From positions 1-17,658 of the forward strand of contig CAJMLC010000017.1 in the NCBI GenBank assembly GCA_905214155.1: a DNA stretch of 17,658 nucleotides, written 5' to 3'. Positions within the stretch are counted from its first letter, which is position 1, and every line of letters starts with the position of its first letter. The stretch is from an uncultured bacterium (GTDB lineage: Bacteria; Bacillota; Clostridia; Oscillospirales; Oscillospiraceae). Made by a program: the position numbers and the translations under genes. This document shows, piece by piece, positions 1-7,140 of this stretch. The notes beneath the pieces are model-generated. The model was not told where the DNA came from. It worked only from the letters and a program-made list of their open reading frames with translations, and ran no database searches.

Positions 1-46
1 ACTTGACGAAAAATCTCTCGCCGAATCTGCTTGCCGAATTGTGCGG
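1..46. repeat. Partial copy of the fold-back repeat (cut by window edge)
   Basis: Bases 2-46 match bases 6229-6273 at 35 of 45 positions, including the shared 12-base block AAAAATCTCTCG and then CGAATCTG. The matched stretch is the right arm of the fold-back element described at 6127-6273. The left arm would lie before base 1. Bases 47-111, between this repeat and the BlaR1-like stop codon, show no gene or clear hairpin. Confidence 0.6.
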
Positions 47-111
47 TGTTGCCCTAGTCTCATAAATGAAGACGAATTTGGAGGGAGTTCGTTGCAGATC
101 AGGAAAAATTA

Positions 112-3100
112 TCAGGTTTCGGGCGCGTAGAGGTCGATAGACTTGACGGTGTTGTCTGCGTGGGCGAAGGTGATCATGGCGGTATAGCCCTCCGGCGTGC
201 AGAAGCGCAGCGCATAGAAGCTGTTCGCCACGAATTGCAGGTCGGCGGTGTGCCCCTCCCCGTCGTCATAGACGGTCTGGAGCTCCCACTGCTTCAGCTC
301 CCGGTCGGTACAGGGGAATTTGTCGAAGACGGACTCGATGCTCTCGCCAAGATGGATCTCGCGGAAGATGGGCGTGGTGGGATCCATGTTGCCGCCGTCG
401 TCGACGCTGCGGATGTAGACGTAGGAGAGCGCATCGTCGTAAAAGACATAACGATAGCCCTCGCACTGGAAGCTTTTCCAGCCATCGCCGCTGTCCTCAT
501 TTTCGGCATGGCTGCCGCAGAGCCGCAGTGCCTCGTCATAGCTCATACCGAAGCGGAGTGCGCGCGGCAGCGTGAATTCCCCGGCCTGCAGCGGCGTGGA
601 TTGATTGTAGGACGCGCAGACCTCCAATTCGCTGTGCGAGAGGAAGACGGGCTGGCCGCTCTCGAAGTAGAATTCGAAGGTGCCGATGTGATCCATCCAG
701 AGACCGGAGAGGTCGCCTGCGAGGATGTTGCTCCGGAGCTGCTGCCATTCCGCCTCATCGGCGATCTCGTGTCCGGCGGAGAAGAAGGTGTATTTCGCGG
801 TGTAGACGGTGCGCTCGTCCGAGACATCGGCCTCGAGCGAATCGAGCCGGACAAGGGGCTTCGGATTCACGCCGGTCGCGACCGGTTCGTAGCGGCCATT
901 GCGGAACTCCCACGTCTTCGGCAGATCGTCCATCGAGAGGCGGCGGATGGGGAAGTGCGCCTTGATCGTGGTCTCCACCCAGTCGGCGTCCATATAGCCC
1001 TGCGCCTTCAGTCCGTCCATGTTTGTGGCGTAGAGCCACATCAGATATTCCGAGGCCGCGTCCGGGACGCCGTTGTTCTCGGGATACAGCGCCTCGGAGC
1101 AGACAGGCAGGTAGTCGAGCCGCCAGTTCACCGCAAAGTCGACCCAGACGGACTCGTACGCGCCGGGCGCGTCTGCCGCTTCGCCGCTGCGGTGGACAAG
1201 GCCGGTGTCCGGCGTGAAGATGAACTGCTCTGTGCCGCCGGTCAGCGTCTCGGCGTCCAGAAACAGGTCGCCGTCGGTCAGGCGGATCGTCCAGCGCGCG
1301 CCATAGCGGAAGATGCCGAGCGGCTCCAGCTCGTCATAGTGGCCGCGGAAGTAGGCGGCAAACGTCGCCTGCGCGGTCTGGGCCAGCGCTTGCTCCTGTA
1401 CGTTGCTTTCTTTCAGCGCGGACATCAGGCGGGCGTCGAAATCGTCGACGTGGCCCGTCTCGGCGTCGTAGTAGAGGCAGTAGTAGAAATAGGGCGTGCG
1501 CGTTTCGTCGCTCCGGAGGACGAGAGTTCCTTCGCCGGACTGCGTCGCGAGAAGCTCCCAGCGGATGTCGTCTTCGAGCGCGCCGTTTTCCAGCAGCGCG
1601 TCGAAGTTGGCGGCGAGATAGCCGGTGTAGGCCGTGAGGGCGGCTTGCTGCCTCGTCTCGTCCAGCTCGCGCAGCGGGAACCAGTAGGTATCGTCGCGCA
1701 CGATGTCCGACGTGAGGGCGGCGTTCAGCTTCGCTTCGATGGCGGTCTTGCGGCGGTCCATATCGACCGGCTCATACGTCACGGCGAGCGTCTCGCAGTC
1801 CATGGAGAAGGTTACGGTGGAGCCGTCCGGGAGATTCGAGATATGCAGGAGAATTTGGTTGTCCAATTTGCGGAGACTCCAGACCGTGTCATAGTCCCAG
1901 ATGTCAGAATCCTGCCATTCCTTGCCGTGCTCGGCCAGATAGGAGGCAAACCGTTCGGCCGTCTGGGCAACATCAATATAAACAGAGTAGGCATACATGG
2001 CCATTGAGCAGCGGTAGGCCGCGTCGTCTGCAATGTCATATTGCGCGTGATAGGAGAGGACGTCGAGCTTGTTGCCGTCCTTGTCGCGGATGACGAGTTG
2101 AAAGTCCTGATCATCCAGTGTGACCGGCTCCCAGACGGTGTCATCTGCAAAGAAGCCGCGCGCATACAGCTGGTCATAATGCCGCAGCAGATAGTCCGCG
2201 AAGCCGCTGATGGCCTTGGCTGTCGTCGGCTCGGCAGAGTCGACGCCTGGCACCTCGGCGGGGATGACTTCTTGCAGTCTGGTGAGGATGGCGTCGCGGC
2301 GGGCGGATGCGGTGTTGGATGTGGTTCCCGCTTCGGCGGTCGCGGCCGTGTTTTGCGCGGTGCCTTTCTGCTTCGCGCCGGTCATCGTGCAGCCGGCGGC
2401 GATCGCCGCGATCAGCAGCACGGCGATGAGCACGGGGACGGCGGTCTTCGGATGTCTCGCGATGGCGCGGACGCGCTCTTTCAGCTGGCTGCCGCGGCCG
2501 GACATCGTCGTTGCGGCGGAGAGGGGATCGACGCGCGTGCGGCAGGTCATGCGGATGAGCGTCCGGCCATAGTCGGCGCGCTCACCTTCGCCGAGCAGAC
2601 GGATCGCATCCTCGTCGCAGCAGAGCTCCGCGTCGGTTCGCGCAAGGTGTGCGCTCCACCAGGCCAGCGGGTCGAACCAGTGCAGCGCGAGGCAGACCCC
2701 GCGCAGCAGCGCCCAGAGATGGTCGCCGTGGCGGTAGTGCGTCTGCTCGTGCGCGATGCAGTGCCGCCGGAGGGCGTCATCCGCCGCGCTCTCGAGCGTC
2801 AGATAGATGGCCGGGCGCAGGAAGCCGAACAGGCACGGCGAAGCGATGGCCGGAGAGACGTAGATGGCCGGGCAGCCCGGCGAGGCCGGGGAGAGCAGCG
2901 CCGCATCCTTCCGTAGCGCACGGCCAAAGGCGAGATTGCACCCGAAAAACCAGAGCAGCACGCCCGCCGCACCCATGGCCCAGACGACGGTCAGGACGGT
3001 TTTCAGGTCCAGAACGCTTCCGCCATGGACGGCTTTCTGCGTTTCGACAGCTTCGCGTGCGGGAAGTACCTGAACGGGCGGCTGCGCGGCTTGCTGCGGC

Positions 3101-3351
3101 TGAGCAGGCGCGGGGGCTTCAGGTTCCGGGGCCGTGCGCGGCGCGGTGTAGAGGACGTAATGCTGCGTCTCGGGGACGAGATTCTCGACGCTCGCGGCGC
3201 TCTGCCCCACGGAGATGGGCAGCAGCAAGCGGACGAGGGCCAGCGCCCAGAGGGCGTATTGCAGCTTCGGGCTGACCCGGCCACGCAGCAGATAGTGCAG
3301 CGCGATTAGAACGGCCAGCAAGATCGCCGAGGAAACAAACCACTCAAGCAT
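112..3351 (-). CDS. BlaR1/MecR1-like M56 membrane metalloprotease with a giant repeat-containing ectodomain
   Basis: Predicted 1079-residue integral membrane zinc protease. By family knowledge, M56 proteins sense an outside signal and trigger inactivation of the BlaI-type repressor encoded beside them. Membrane segments lie near residues 4-22, 30-48, 117-140 and 304-320. The zinc motif is HEQTH at 201-205, with ELCCDE (242-247) supplying the downstream acidic residue. Residues 321-1079 (~760) should be outside the cell. Classical BlaR1 is ~600 residues and ends in a penicillin-binding domain. No convincing SxxK/KTG sensor is seen here. Instead there are about five degenerate copies of a YLxxHYDxLxxxGxxxDDxxWE-like unit near 384-412, 468-497, 575-602, 664-692 and 768-800, then a ~230-residue tail. 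The ATG overlaps the end of the repressor gene by 8 bases (ATGCTTGA), indicating translational coupling. The ligand is unknown. The M56 call is firm and the sensor role is inferred. Confidence 0.9.
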   Translation of the reverse strand: MLEWFVSSAILLAVLIALHYLLRGRVSPKLQYALWALALVRLLLPISVGQSAASVENLVPETQHYVLYTAPRTAPEPEAPAPAQPQQAAQPPVQVLPAREAVETQKAVHGGSVLDLKTVLTVVWAMGAAGVLLWFFGCNLAFGRALRKDAALLSPASPGCPAIYVSPAIASPCLFGFLRPAIYLTLESAADDALRRHCIAHEQTHYRHGDHLWALLRGVCLALHWFDPLAWWSAHLARTDAELCCDEDAIRLLGEGERADYGRTLIRMTCRTRVDPLSAATTMSGRGSQLKERVRAIARHPKTAVPVLIAVLLIAAIAAGCTMTGAKQKGTAQNTAATAEAGTTSNTASARRDAILTRLQEVIPAEVPGVDSAEPTTAKAISGFADYLLRHYDQLYARGFFADDTVWEPVTLDDQDFQLVIRDKDGNKLDVLSYHAQYDIADDAAYRCSMAMYAYSVYIDVAQTAERFASYLAEHGKEWQDSDIWDYDTVWSLRKLDNQILLHISNLPDGSTVTFSMDCETLAVTYEPVDMDRRKTAIEAKLNAALTSDIVRDDTYWFPLRELDETRQQAALTAYTGYLAANFDALLENGALEDDIRWELLATQSGEGTLVLRSDETRTPYFYYCLYYDAETGHVDDFDARLMSALKESNVQEQALAQTAQATFAAYFRGHYDELEPLGIFRYGARWTIRLTDGDLFLDAETLTGGTEQFIFTPDTGLVHRSGEAADAPGAYESVWVDFAVNWRLDYLPVCSEALYPENNGVPDAASEYLMWLYATNMDGLKAQGYMDADWVETTIKAHFPIRRLSMDDLPKTWEFRNGRYEPVATGVNPKPLVRLDSLEADVSDERTVYTAKYTFFSAGHEIADEAEWQQLRSNILAGDLSGLWMDHIGTFEFYFESGQPVFLSHSELEVCASYNQSTPLQAGEFTLPRALRFGMSYDEALRLCGSHAENEDSGDGWKSFQCEGYRYVFYDDALSYVYIRSVDDGGNMDPTTPIFREIHLGESIESVFDKFPCTDRELKQWELQTVYDDGEGHTADLQFVANSFYALRFCTPEGYTAMITFAHADNTVKSIDLYAPET

Positions 3352-3733
3352 CGCCTTGTTTCGCCTCCATTTCGTCCAAGATCGCGTACAGTTCGTCGAT
3401 TTCGGCTTTTGACAGGGCCTCTTCGCGGGTCATGGCACTGATGAGCAGGCTGAGGCTCCCGTGGTAGACGCGGCCCAGCAGGTCGCGCGTCTGCCGCGCG
3501 GCGGCATCCTCGCGCGAGACGGTGGGGAAGTAGACGTGCATGCCGTCCTGTTCCTCCGTGCGGACGGCGCCCTTTTCCGTCAGGCGGCGCAGGAGCGTGA
3601 GCGTGGTGCTGCGCGCCCAGCCGGTCTCGGCGTGCAGCGCGTCGGTCAGGGCGCGGCCCGTCTGGCCCGGCGCGCCCCAGAGCTGCTCCATCAGCGTCCA
3701 TTCCGCCTCGGTCAGACTGATGTTCCGGGGCAT
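3344..3733 (-). CDS. BlaI/MecI-family winged-helix repressor (circuit 1)
   Basis: A 129-residue repressor of normal BlaI length. An N-terminal winged helix (about residues 5-70, with LTEAEWTLMEQLW and the recognition-helix region GWARSTTLTLLRRL) is followed by a C-terminal dimerisation region. Family members bind dyads at their own promoter and are inactivated by proteolysis depending on the M56 partner. The start at 3733 is chosen because AGGAGGG lies 7-8 bases upstream and because MPRNISLTEAEW is the usual N-terminus; an upstream in-frame ATG at 3778 would lie inside the promoter. It is first in an operon with the BlaR1-like gene (8-base overlap). Two 20-bp dyads flank its promoter, so autoregulation is likely. 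Its recognition helix differs from that of the second BlaI protein in the window, as do the operators. Confidence 0.93.
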   Translation of the reverse strand: MPRNISLTEAEWTLMEQLWGAPGQTGRALTDALHAETGWARSTTLTLLRRLTEKGAVRTEEQDGMHVYFPTVSREDAAARQTRDLLGRVYHGSLSLLISAMTREEALSKAEIDELYAILDEMEAKQGDA

Positions 3734-3745
3734 AAGACATCCCTC

Positions 3746-3797
3746 CTGTTTACGTTTGTAACCAGAGTATAGCACCACTGTTTACAGTTGTCAACAG
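3746..3797 (-). promoter_or_regulatory. Promoter of BlaI-1/BlaR1-like operon with two direct-repeat BlaI-type operators
   Basis: On the minus strand TTGACA (3794-3789), a 17-base spacer and TATACT (3771-3766) form a near-perfect sigma-A promoter. Operator B is CTGTTTACAGTTGTCAACAG at 3778-3797 (plus-strand reading). It is a dyad with 16 of 20 symmetric positions and covers the -35 box. Operator A is CTGTTTACGTTTGTAACCAG at 3746-3765. It is identical to B at 16 of 20 positions, abuts the -10 box and covers the start of transcription. The copies are 32 bp apart, about three helical turns. The TTAC/TGTAA core resembles BlaI/MecI operators. That the neighbouring BlaI binds here is inferred. Confidence 0.8.
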
Positions 3798-3836
3798 GAT
3801 AATGCGGAAAGAAGGGAGACATCCGGCGCGGACGGC

Positions 3837-3865
3837 TTGACATTCTGGAATGGGGCGGATATAAT
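3837..3865 (+). promoter_or_regulatory. Consensus sigma-A promoter of the methyltransferase operon
   Basis: TTGACA at 3837-3842, a 17-base spacer, and TATAAT at 3860-3865. Both hexamers are perfect. The predicted leader before the methyltransferase start is about 84 bases and contains the dyad at 3906-3923. The promoter diverges from the BlaI-1 promoter, with ~40 bases between the two -35 boxes. Confidence 0.85.
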
Positions 3866-3905
3866 GAGGGAGAAATCGGCAGCGGCCGCTTTTTTGCTGA
3901 ATCAT

Positions 3906-3923
3906 AGTTAGAGAACACTAACT
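3906..3923 (+). promoter_or_regulatory. AGTTAG-N6-CTAACT dyad in the methyltransferase leader
   Basis: AGTTAG (3906-3911) and CTAACT (3918-3923) are perfect inverted repeats around AGAACA. The dyad lies ~40 bases past the -10 box and ~32 bases before the start codon. Sites of this shape are typical of TetR/MarR-type repressors, but no such regulator is encoded nearby. It could instead act as an RNA hairpin. Confidence 0.4.
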
Positions 3924-3955
3924 TGCACGCAAATGTGAGAAGAGGAGTGGGAAAG

Positions 3956-4576
3956 ATGTCGTTTTTGGAAAACACGCGGGAGCCGAAAGGGCTTGGCGGA
4001 AAGCTGATGGTCGCGATGATGAACGTCGGGCACCATGCGCTGGCGGACTGGGGTCTCCGCTTTCTGGAGCTGCAGGCGGACGCGCGCGTGCTGGACTGCG
4101 GCTGTGGCGGAGGCGCAAACCTCAAGACGCTGCTGAAGCGCTGCCCGGACGGGATCGTCAAGGGTGTGGACTACTCCGCGGTCAGCGTGGAGCAGGCGCG
4201 GAAGGTCAATCAGGCCGCGATCCGGGATGGGCGCTGCGTGGTCTGGCAGGGGAGCGTGGCGGAGCTGATCTTCGCGGCGGACTGGTTCGACGCGGCGACG
4301 GCCTTCGAGACGGTCTACTTCTGGCCTGACCCGGCGCGGTGCTTCCGCGAGATCTGGCGCGTGTTGAAGCCGGGCGGAACGTTTCTGATCTGCAACGAAT
4401 GCGGCGGCGACCGGGCCCAGGACGAAAAATGGGCCGAGCGTATCGACGGCATGACGGTCTATACGGACAGCGAGCTGCGCGCCTATCTCGAACAGGCGGG
4501 CTTCGGCGAGGTGCAGGTCCACAAAAATGAAAAGGGCTGGCTCTGCGTGACGGCGCGGAAGGAAGAACAGGCATGA
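3956..4576 (+). CDS. Class I SAM-dependent methyltransferase
   Basis: A 206-residue soluble protein with a Methyltransf_11/25-type Rossmann fold. Motif I, VLDCGCGGG, is at 45-53; the acidic end of strand 2, VKGVDYS, at 68-74; the motif IV region AFETVYFWPD at 116-125; and the post-IV LKPGG loop at 137-141. These support S-adenosylmethionine binding. The methyl acceptor cannot be read from sequence; the FETVYFWPD segment is common in small-molecule methyltransferases. The start at 3956 is chosen because AGGAG sits 8 bases upstream; the upstream in-frame ATG at 3923 overlaps the leader dyad and lacks a ribosome site. It is first in an operon behind a consensus promoter. Its TGA overlaps the ATG of the broken hydrolase gene (ATGA, 4573-4576). 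Confidence 0.9.
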   Translation: MSFLENTREPKGLGGKLMVAMMNVGHHALADWGLRFLELQADARVLDCGCGGGANLKTLLKRCPDGIVKGVDYSAVSVEQARKVNQAAIRDGRCVVWQGSVAELIFAADWFDAATAFETVYFWPDPARCFREIWRVLKPGGTFLICNECGGDRAQDEKWAERIDGMTVYTDSELRAYLEQAGFGEVQVHKNEKGWLCVTARKEEQA

Positions 4577-5018
4577 GCTTTGGCGCATCGCTGATCCCAC
4601 GCGGTCTACAGGCTCTCCGGCGTGAAAAAGCTCTATTCGCTGCCGGAGGACGAATTGCTGAAAGCCATTGAAAAGGCGAATCGAGGGCGCGGCTTCTTTC
4701 TGCCGGCGGACCATAAGGCGTACTATGAAAAGAAAATGATCGGGGACTTCCCATGTCTGATCGTCCGCGCGGCGGAGATGCCCGCAAAGCGCGCGATCCT
4801 GTTCTTCTTTGGCGGCGGCATGGTCATCGGCCCGGACAAGGGTGACGCCGCCGTGCTGCGGAAGCTCTGCTTCGGCACGGACTCCGACGTCTGGTTCCCG
4901 ATCTCCCCGCTCTGCACGGAGCATTGCATCACGGAGAGCTATGCCATGGCCTTCGAATGCTATTACCGGGAGGCGAAGGAGGACTTCGCCAGGATCATCG
5001 AACAGCTCAACACCCTAG
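4573..5018 (+). pseudogene. Broken alpha/beta-hydrolase (esterase-like) gene, frameshifted and truncated
   Basis: The start overlaps the methyltransferase stop as ATGA. It reads MSFGASLI, then loses frame at the CCC run at 4596-4598. Removing one C joins it to HAVYRLSGVKKLYSLPEDELL and on. The middle keeps esterase-family landmarks: FFFGGGMVIGPDKGD, a variant of the HGGG oxyanion-hole motif, and WFPISPLCTEHCITESYAM. After FECYYR the sequence departs from the hydrolase pattern and becomes EAKEDFARIIEQLNTL. The nucleophile elbow (GxSxG), catalytic Asp and His are all missing, so more than half of a ~300-residue enzyme is gone. Removing one C from the CCC at 5013-5015 would end the frame at TAG 5016-5018, just before the ribosome site of the next gene. 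As given, the frame runs on to 5215 through the next gene. Without the upstream repair, a GTG at 4622 could start a fragment. A functional enzyme is very unlikely. Confidence 0.75.
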
Positions 5019-5030
5019 GAGGAGACGGAA

Positions 5031-5522
5031 ATGTTCGGAATCGTACTTTTGGAAGGTCTGGGCCTCGGCGTGCTGCTGTTTCTGGTCTGCGCGGTCGGCA
5101 TCCGGAACGGCGCAGTCGGCATGGTGCATCTTTACGAGCCCAAGGTGCAGGAGCGCTGCATCTCGCTTGGCCTGACGACGCGGGAGAAGATCAAACGGAA
5201 TCAGGCGACGTTTAAGATCGTCTGCCTCCCCGGCTACATTGCCTACGTGCTCGTGTTCGTCTACGCGGTCAACGGCGCAAGGGGCTTTGCCGCGGGCTTC
5301 TGGCAGCTGCTGGTCATCCTGTCGGTGATGAACCTCATCGATCGCTTCCTGATCGACGGCTGCTGGGTCGGCCATACAAAGGCGTGGACCATCCCCGGCA
5401 CGGAGGATCTGAAGCCGTATATCCCCGCAGAGGGCAAACGCAAAAAATGGCTCTTCGGGACGCTCGGCATGGCGGTCATCGCGGCGGTGCTGGCCGGGAT
5501 CATGTGCATTTTCGTACGGTGA
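5031..5522 (+). CDS. Four-helix membrane protein of unknown function
   Basis: A 163-residue protein with hydrophobic segments near residues 3-23, 61-81, 89-106 and 139-161. A basic, soluble loop (32-60: HLYEPKVQERC and TTREKIKRNQ) separates the first two helices, and a polar stretch with WVGHTKAW and PGTEDLKPYIP (112-138) precedes the last. I do not recognise a family with assigned function. The start is well supported by AGGAGGAGA ending 5 bases before the ATG. It lies in the methyltransferase operon, 12 bases before the ATC-hydrolase-family gene, which suggests the two are made together. The protein is intact, unlike the hydrolase before it. Confidence 0.8.
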   Translation: MFGIVLLEGLGLGVLLFLVCAVGIRNGAVGMVHLYEPKVQERCISLGLTTREKIKRNQATFKIVCLPGYIAYVLVFVYAVNGARGFAAGFWQLLVILSVMNLIDRFLIDGCWVGHTKAWTIPGTEDLKPYIPAEGKRKKWLFGTLGMAVIAAVLAGIMCIFVR

Positions 5523-5534
5523 GATGAGGCGGAT

Positions 5535-6134
5535 ATGAAAGAGAATTACATCCTTGCGGCCTTTCGTAAGACGGCCGCGCAGCAATTCCCGGAACGGCGC
5601 ACGGAGCTGAACGAAAAGCTGGCGGCGCGGATGGCTGCGCTCCGCGCAGAGCATGCCGATGCGCCGAAGCCGGTGCAGTTCCATCTCGAGAGCCAGATCC
5701 TGCCCGGCATCGCGGCCTATGAGGTCCTGCAGACCGTCATGCCGAAGGAAGAGGCTCTGCGGACCGTACACGGCTATGTGGAGGCGCGGGCGTGGAAGAT
5801 GAAACAGTCCATGCAGAAGCTGCTCCGCCTGCCCGGCCTCTATCGGCTGGCCCCGGTGCTATTTTGCAAGCTGACGCCGAAATACTTCGGCGAGACCGCG
5901 GGCTTCGCGGCCACGGAATATCAGACCTCCGGCGGCGTCTGGCGCATCGACATGACAAAATGCCCCTATCACGACACCTGTGTGCAGCACGGCTGTCCGG
6001 AGCTCTGCCCCTGCTTCTGCGACAGCGACGACATTACATACGACGGCCTGCATCCGAAGCTCCGCTGGCACCGCACAAAGACGCTGGGCCGCGGCGACGA
6101 CTGCTGTGATTTTTATTTGGGGATCACCGAATAA
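5535..6134 (+). CDS. L-2-amino-thiazoline-4-carboxylate (ATC) hydrolase-family protein
   Basis: A 199-residue protein resembling the ATC hydrolase family, named after an enzyme that opens 2-amino-thiazoline-4-carboxylate on a route to cysteine. Most members have no proven substrate. The C-terminal third is strongly cysteine-rich: TKCPYHDTCVQHGCPELCPC (142-160), Cys162, and DDCCDF (188-193). This suggests a metal or redox centre. The N-terminal half is helical and basic. The start is set by ATGAGGCGGATATG, with a GAGG ribosome site 5-6 bases upstream. It is last in the methyltransferase operon. Its stop codon lies inside the left end of the fold-back repeat. The family assignment is fairly sure; the reaction is not. 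Confidence 0.8.
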   Translation: MKENYILAAFRKTAAQQFPERRTELNEKLAARMAALRAEHADAPKPVQFHLESQILPGIAAYEVLQTVMPKEEALRTVHGYVEARAWKMKQSMQKLLRLPGLYRLAPVLFCKLTPKYFGETAGFAATEYQTSGGVWRIDMTKCPYHDTCVQHGCPELCPCFCDSDDITYDGLHPKLRWHRTKTLGRGDDCCDFYLGITE

Positions 6135-6273
6135 TTGTGTCGGCGCGCTTCGCTGGATCTTTTCACGCAATACGGCAGTTTGGAAAATTTGAAATCCACG
6201 AAGGATGTCTGCGCTTTCCAAACTTTGTCTTGCGCAAAAATCTCTCGGCGAATCTGTTTGACAAATCATTCGG
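6127..6273. repeat. Imperfect fold-back repeat element (~147 bp)
   Basis: The two halves are inverted repeats over ~65 bases each. Ends CCGAATAATTGTGTC (6127-6141) and GACAAATCATTCGG (6260-6273) pair. The inner arms contain a perfect 10-base match, AGTTTGGAAA (6177-6186) with TTTCCAAACT (6215-6224), plus CGCAA/TTGCG, and ATCC/GGAT near the apex. It begins over the last codons of the ATC-hydrolase-family gene and supplies its stop region. A related arm is present at 2-46, and the sequence CGCAAAAATCTCTCG recurs in diverged form inside the MITE at 13160-13174. It is probably a small non-autonomous mobile repeat that may also act as an operon terminator. Confidence 0.6.
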
Positions 6274-6278
6274 AGATC

Positions 6279-6300
6279 CCCCTTGGGTATACACTTGGGG
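6279..6300 (+). promoter_or_regulatory. Possible operator before the ZIP transporter
   Basis: An imperfect 22-bp dyad is centred on GTATAC (6287-6292), with CCCC and GGGG ends (16 of 22 symmetric positions). The left half, CCCCCTTGGGTATA, loosely resembles the C/G-tract sites of CsoR-type metal repressors. A TTGACA occurs at 6258-6263 at the edge of the fold-back repeat, but its distance to TATACA (24 bases) is too long for a normal promoter. Function is unproven. Confidence 0.25.
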
Positions 6301-6353
6301 ACGGAATGAAGTGCGCCCGAACGACGAAATTGGACGGGGAAAGGGAGTATGGA

Positions 6354-7136
6354 ATGAAACTGGAAGCGGTCTACGGCATTTTGATCCCGTTCCTCGGCAC
6401 ATCGCTGGGCGCGGCCTGTGTGTTTTTCCTGAAACGGTCGCTGAGCGACGCGGTGCAGCGGTCGCTGACCGGGTTTGCCGCGGGCGTGATGGTCGCGGCG
6501 TCGATCTGGAGCCTGCTCATCCCCGCGATCGAACAGTCATCGGCGATGGGGAATTGGTCGTTCGTGCCGGCGGCGCTCGGCTTCTGGGCCGGGATGCTGT
6601 TTTTGCTCGCGCTCGACCATATCATCCCGCATCTGCACGCGAAGAGCAGCCAGGCCGAGGGGCCGAAGAGCCGCCTGCAGCGGACAACGATGATGGTCCT
6701 GGCCGTGACGCTCCACAACATTCCGGAGGGAATGGCCGTGGGCGTGGTCTACGCGGGCTACTGCTCCGGCAGCGCCGAGATCACGGCGGCGGGCGCATTG
6801 GCCCTGTCGCTGGGCATCGCGATCCAGAACTTCCCGGAGGGCGCGATCATCTCGCTCCCGCTGCGGGCCGAGGGCATGAAAAAAGGACGCGCCTTCTGGG
6901 GCGGCGTCCTCTCGGGCGTGGTGGAACCGGTGGGCGCCGCGCTGACGATCCTCGCCGCGCGGCAGCTCGTTCCGGCCCTGCCGTATCTGCTGAGTTTCGC
7001 GGCGGGCGCGATGCTCTATGTGGTGGTGGAGGAGCTGATCCCCGAGATGTCGCAGGGGCGGCATTCCAACATCGGCACGGTCTTCTTCGCCGTCGGCTTC
7101 AGTGTCATGATGATTTTAGACGTAGCGCTTGGATAA
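6354..7136 (+). CDS. ZIP-family divalent metal (zinc) transporter
   Basis: A 260-residue inner-membrane protein, the usual size for bacterial ZIP/GufA transporters, which bring zinc or related divalent metals into the cytoplasm. About eight hydrophobic segments are visible. The metal-site signatures are HNIPEG at 121-126 in helix 4 and QNFPEG at 158-163 in helix 5, with EELIPE at 226-231. A short histidine-bearing loop, DHIIPHLHAK (88-97), lies between helices 3 and 4. The start at 6354 has GGGAG about 6 bases upstream and begins directly with the first helix; in-frame codons further upstream are in the fold-back repeat. It stands alone between that repeat and the convergent MATE gene. Metal preference cannot be decided from sequence. 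Confidence 0.9.
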   Translation: MKLEAVYGILIPFLGTSLGAACVFFLKRSLSDAVQRSLTGFAAGVMVAASIWSLLIPAIEQSSAMGNWSFVPAALGFWAGMLFLLALDHIIPHLHAKSSQAEGPKSRLQRTTMMVLAVTLHNIPEGMAVGVVYAGYCSGSAEITAAGALALSLGIAIQNFPEGAIISLPLRAEGMKKGRAFWGGVLSGVVEPVGAALTILAARQLVPALPYLLSFAAGAMLYVVVEELIPEMSQGRHSNIGTVFFAVGFSVMMILDVALG

Positions 7137-7140
7137 GTGA

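Noticed and set aside
160..2007. Long open frame opposite the BlaR1-like gene
   Set aside because: It is the antisense shadow of a GC-rich gene: it lacks a ribosome site and its residues are arginine/valine/glycine-rich, while the minus strand carries clear M56 motifs.
3871..3897. GC-palindrome followed by T-run (AGCGGCCGCTTTTTTG) as a terminator or attenuator
   Set aside because: The palindrome has no room for a loop, so only about three pairs could form; too weak to call.
4622..5215. Full 197-residue reading of the hydrolase frame as a real protein
   Set aside because: After about residue 130 it reads out of frame through the membrane protein gene and becomes Arg/Gly-rich; only the part up to about 5018 looks like real coding sequence.
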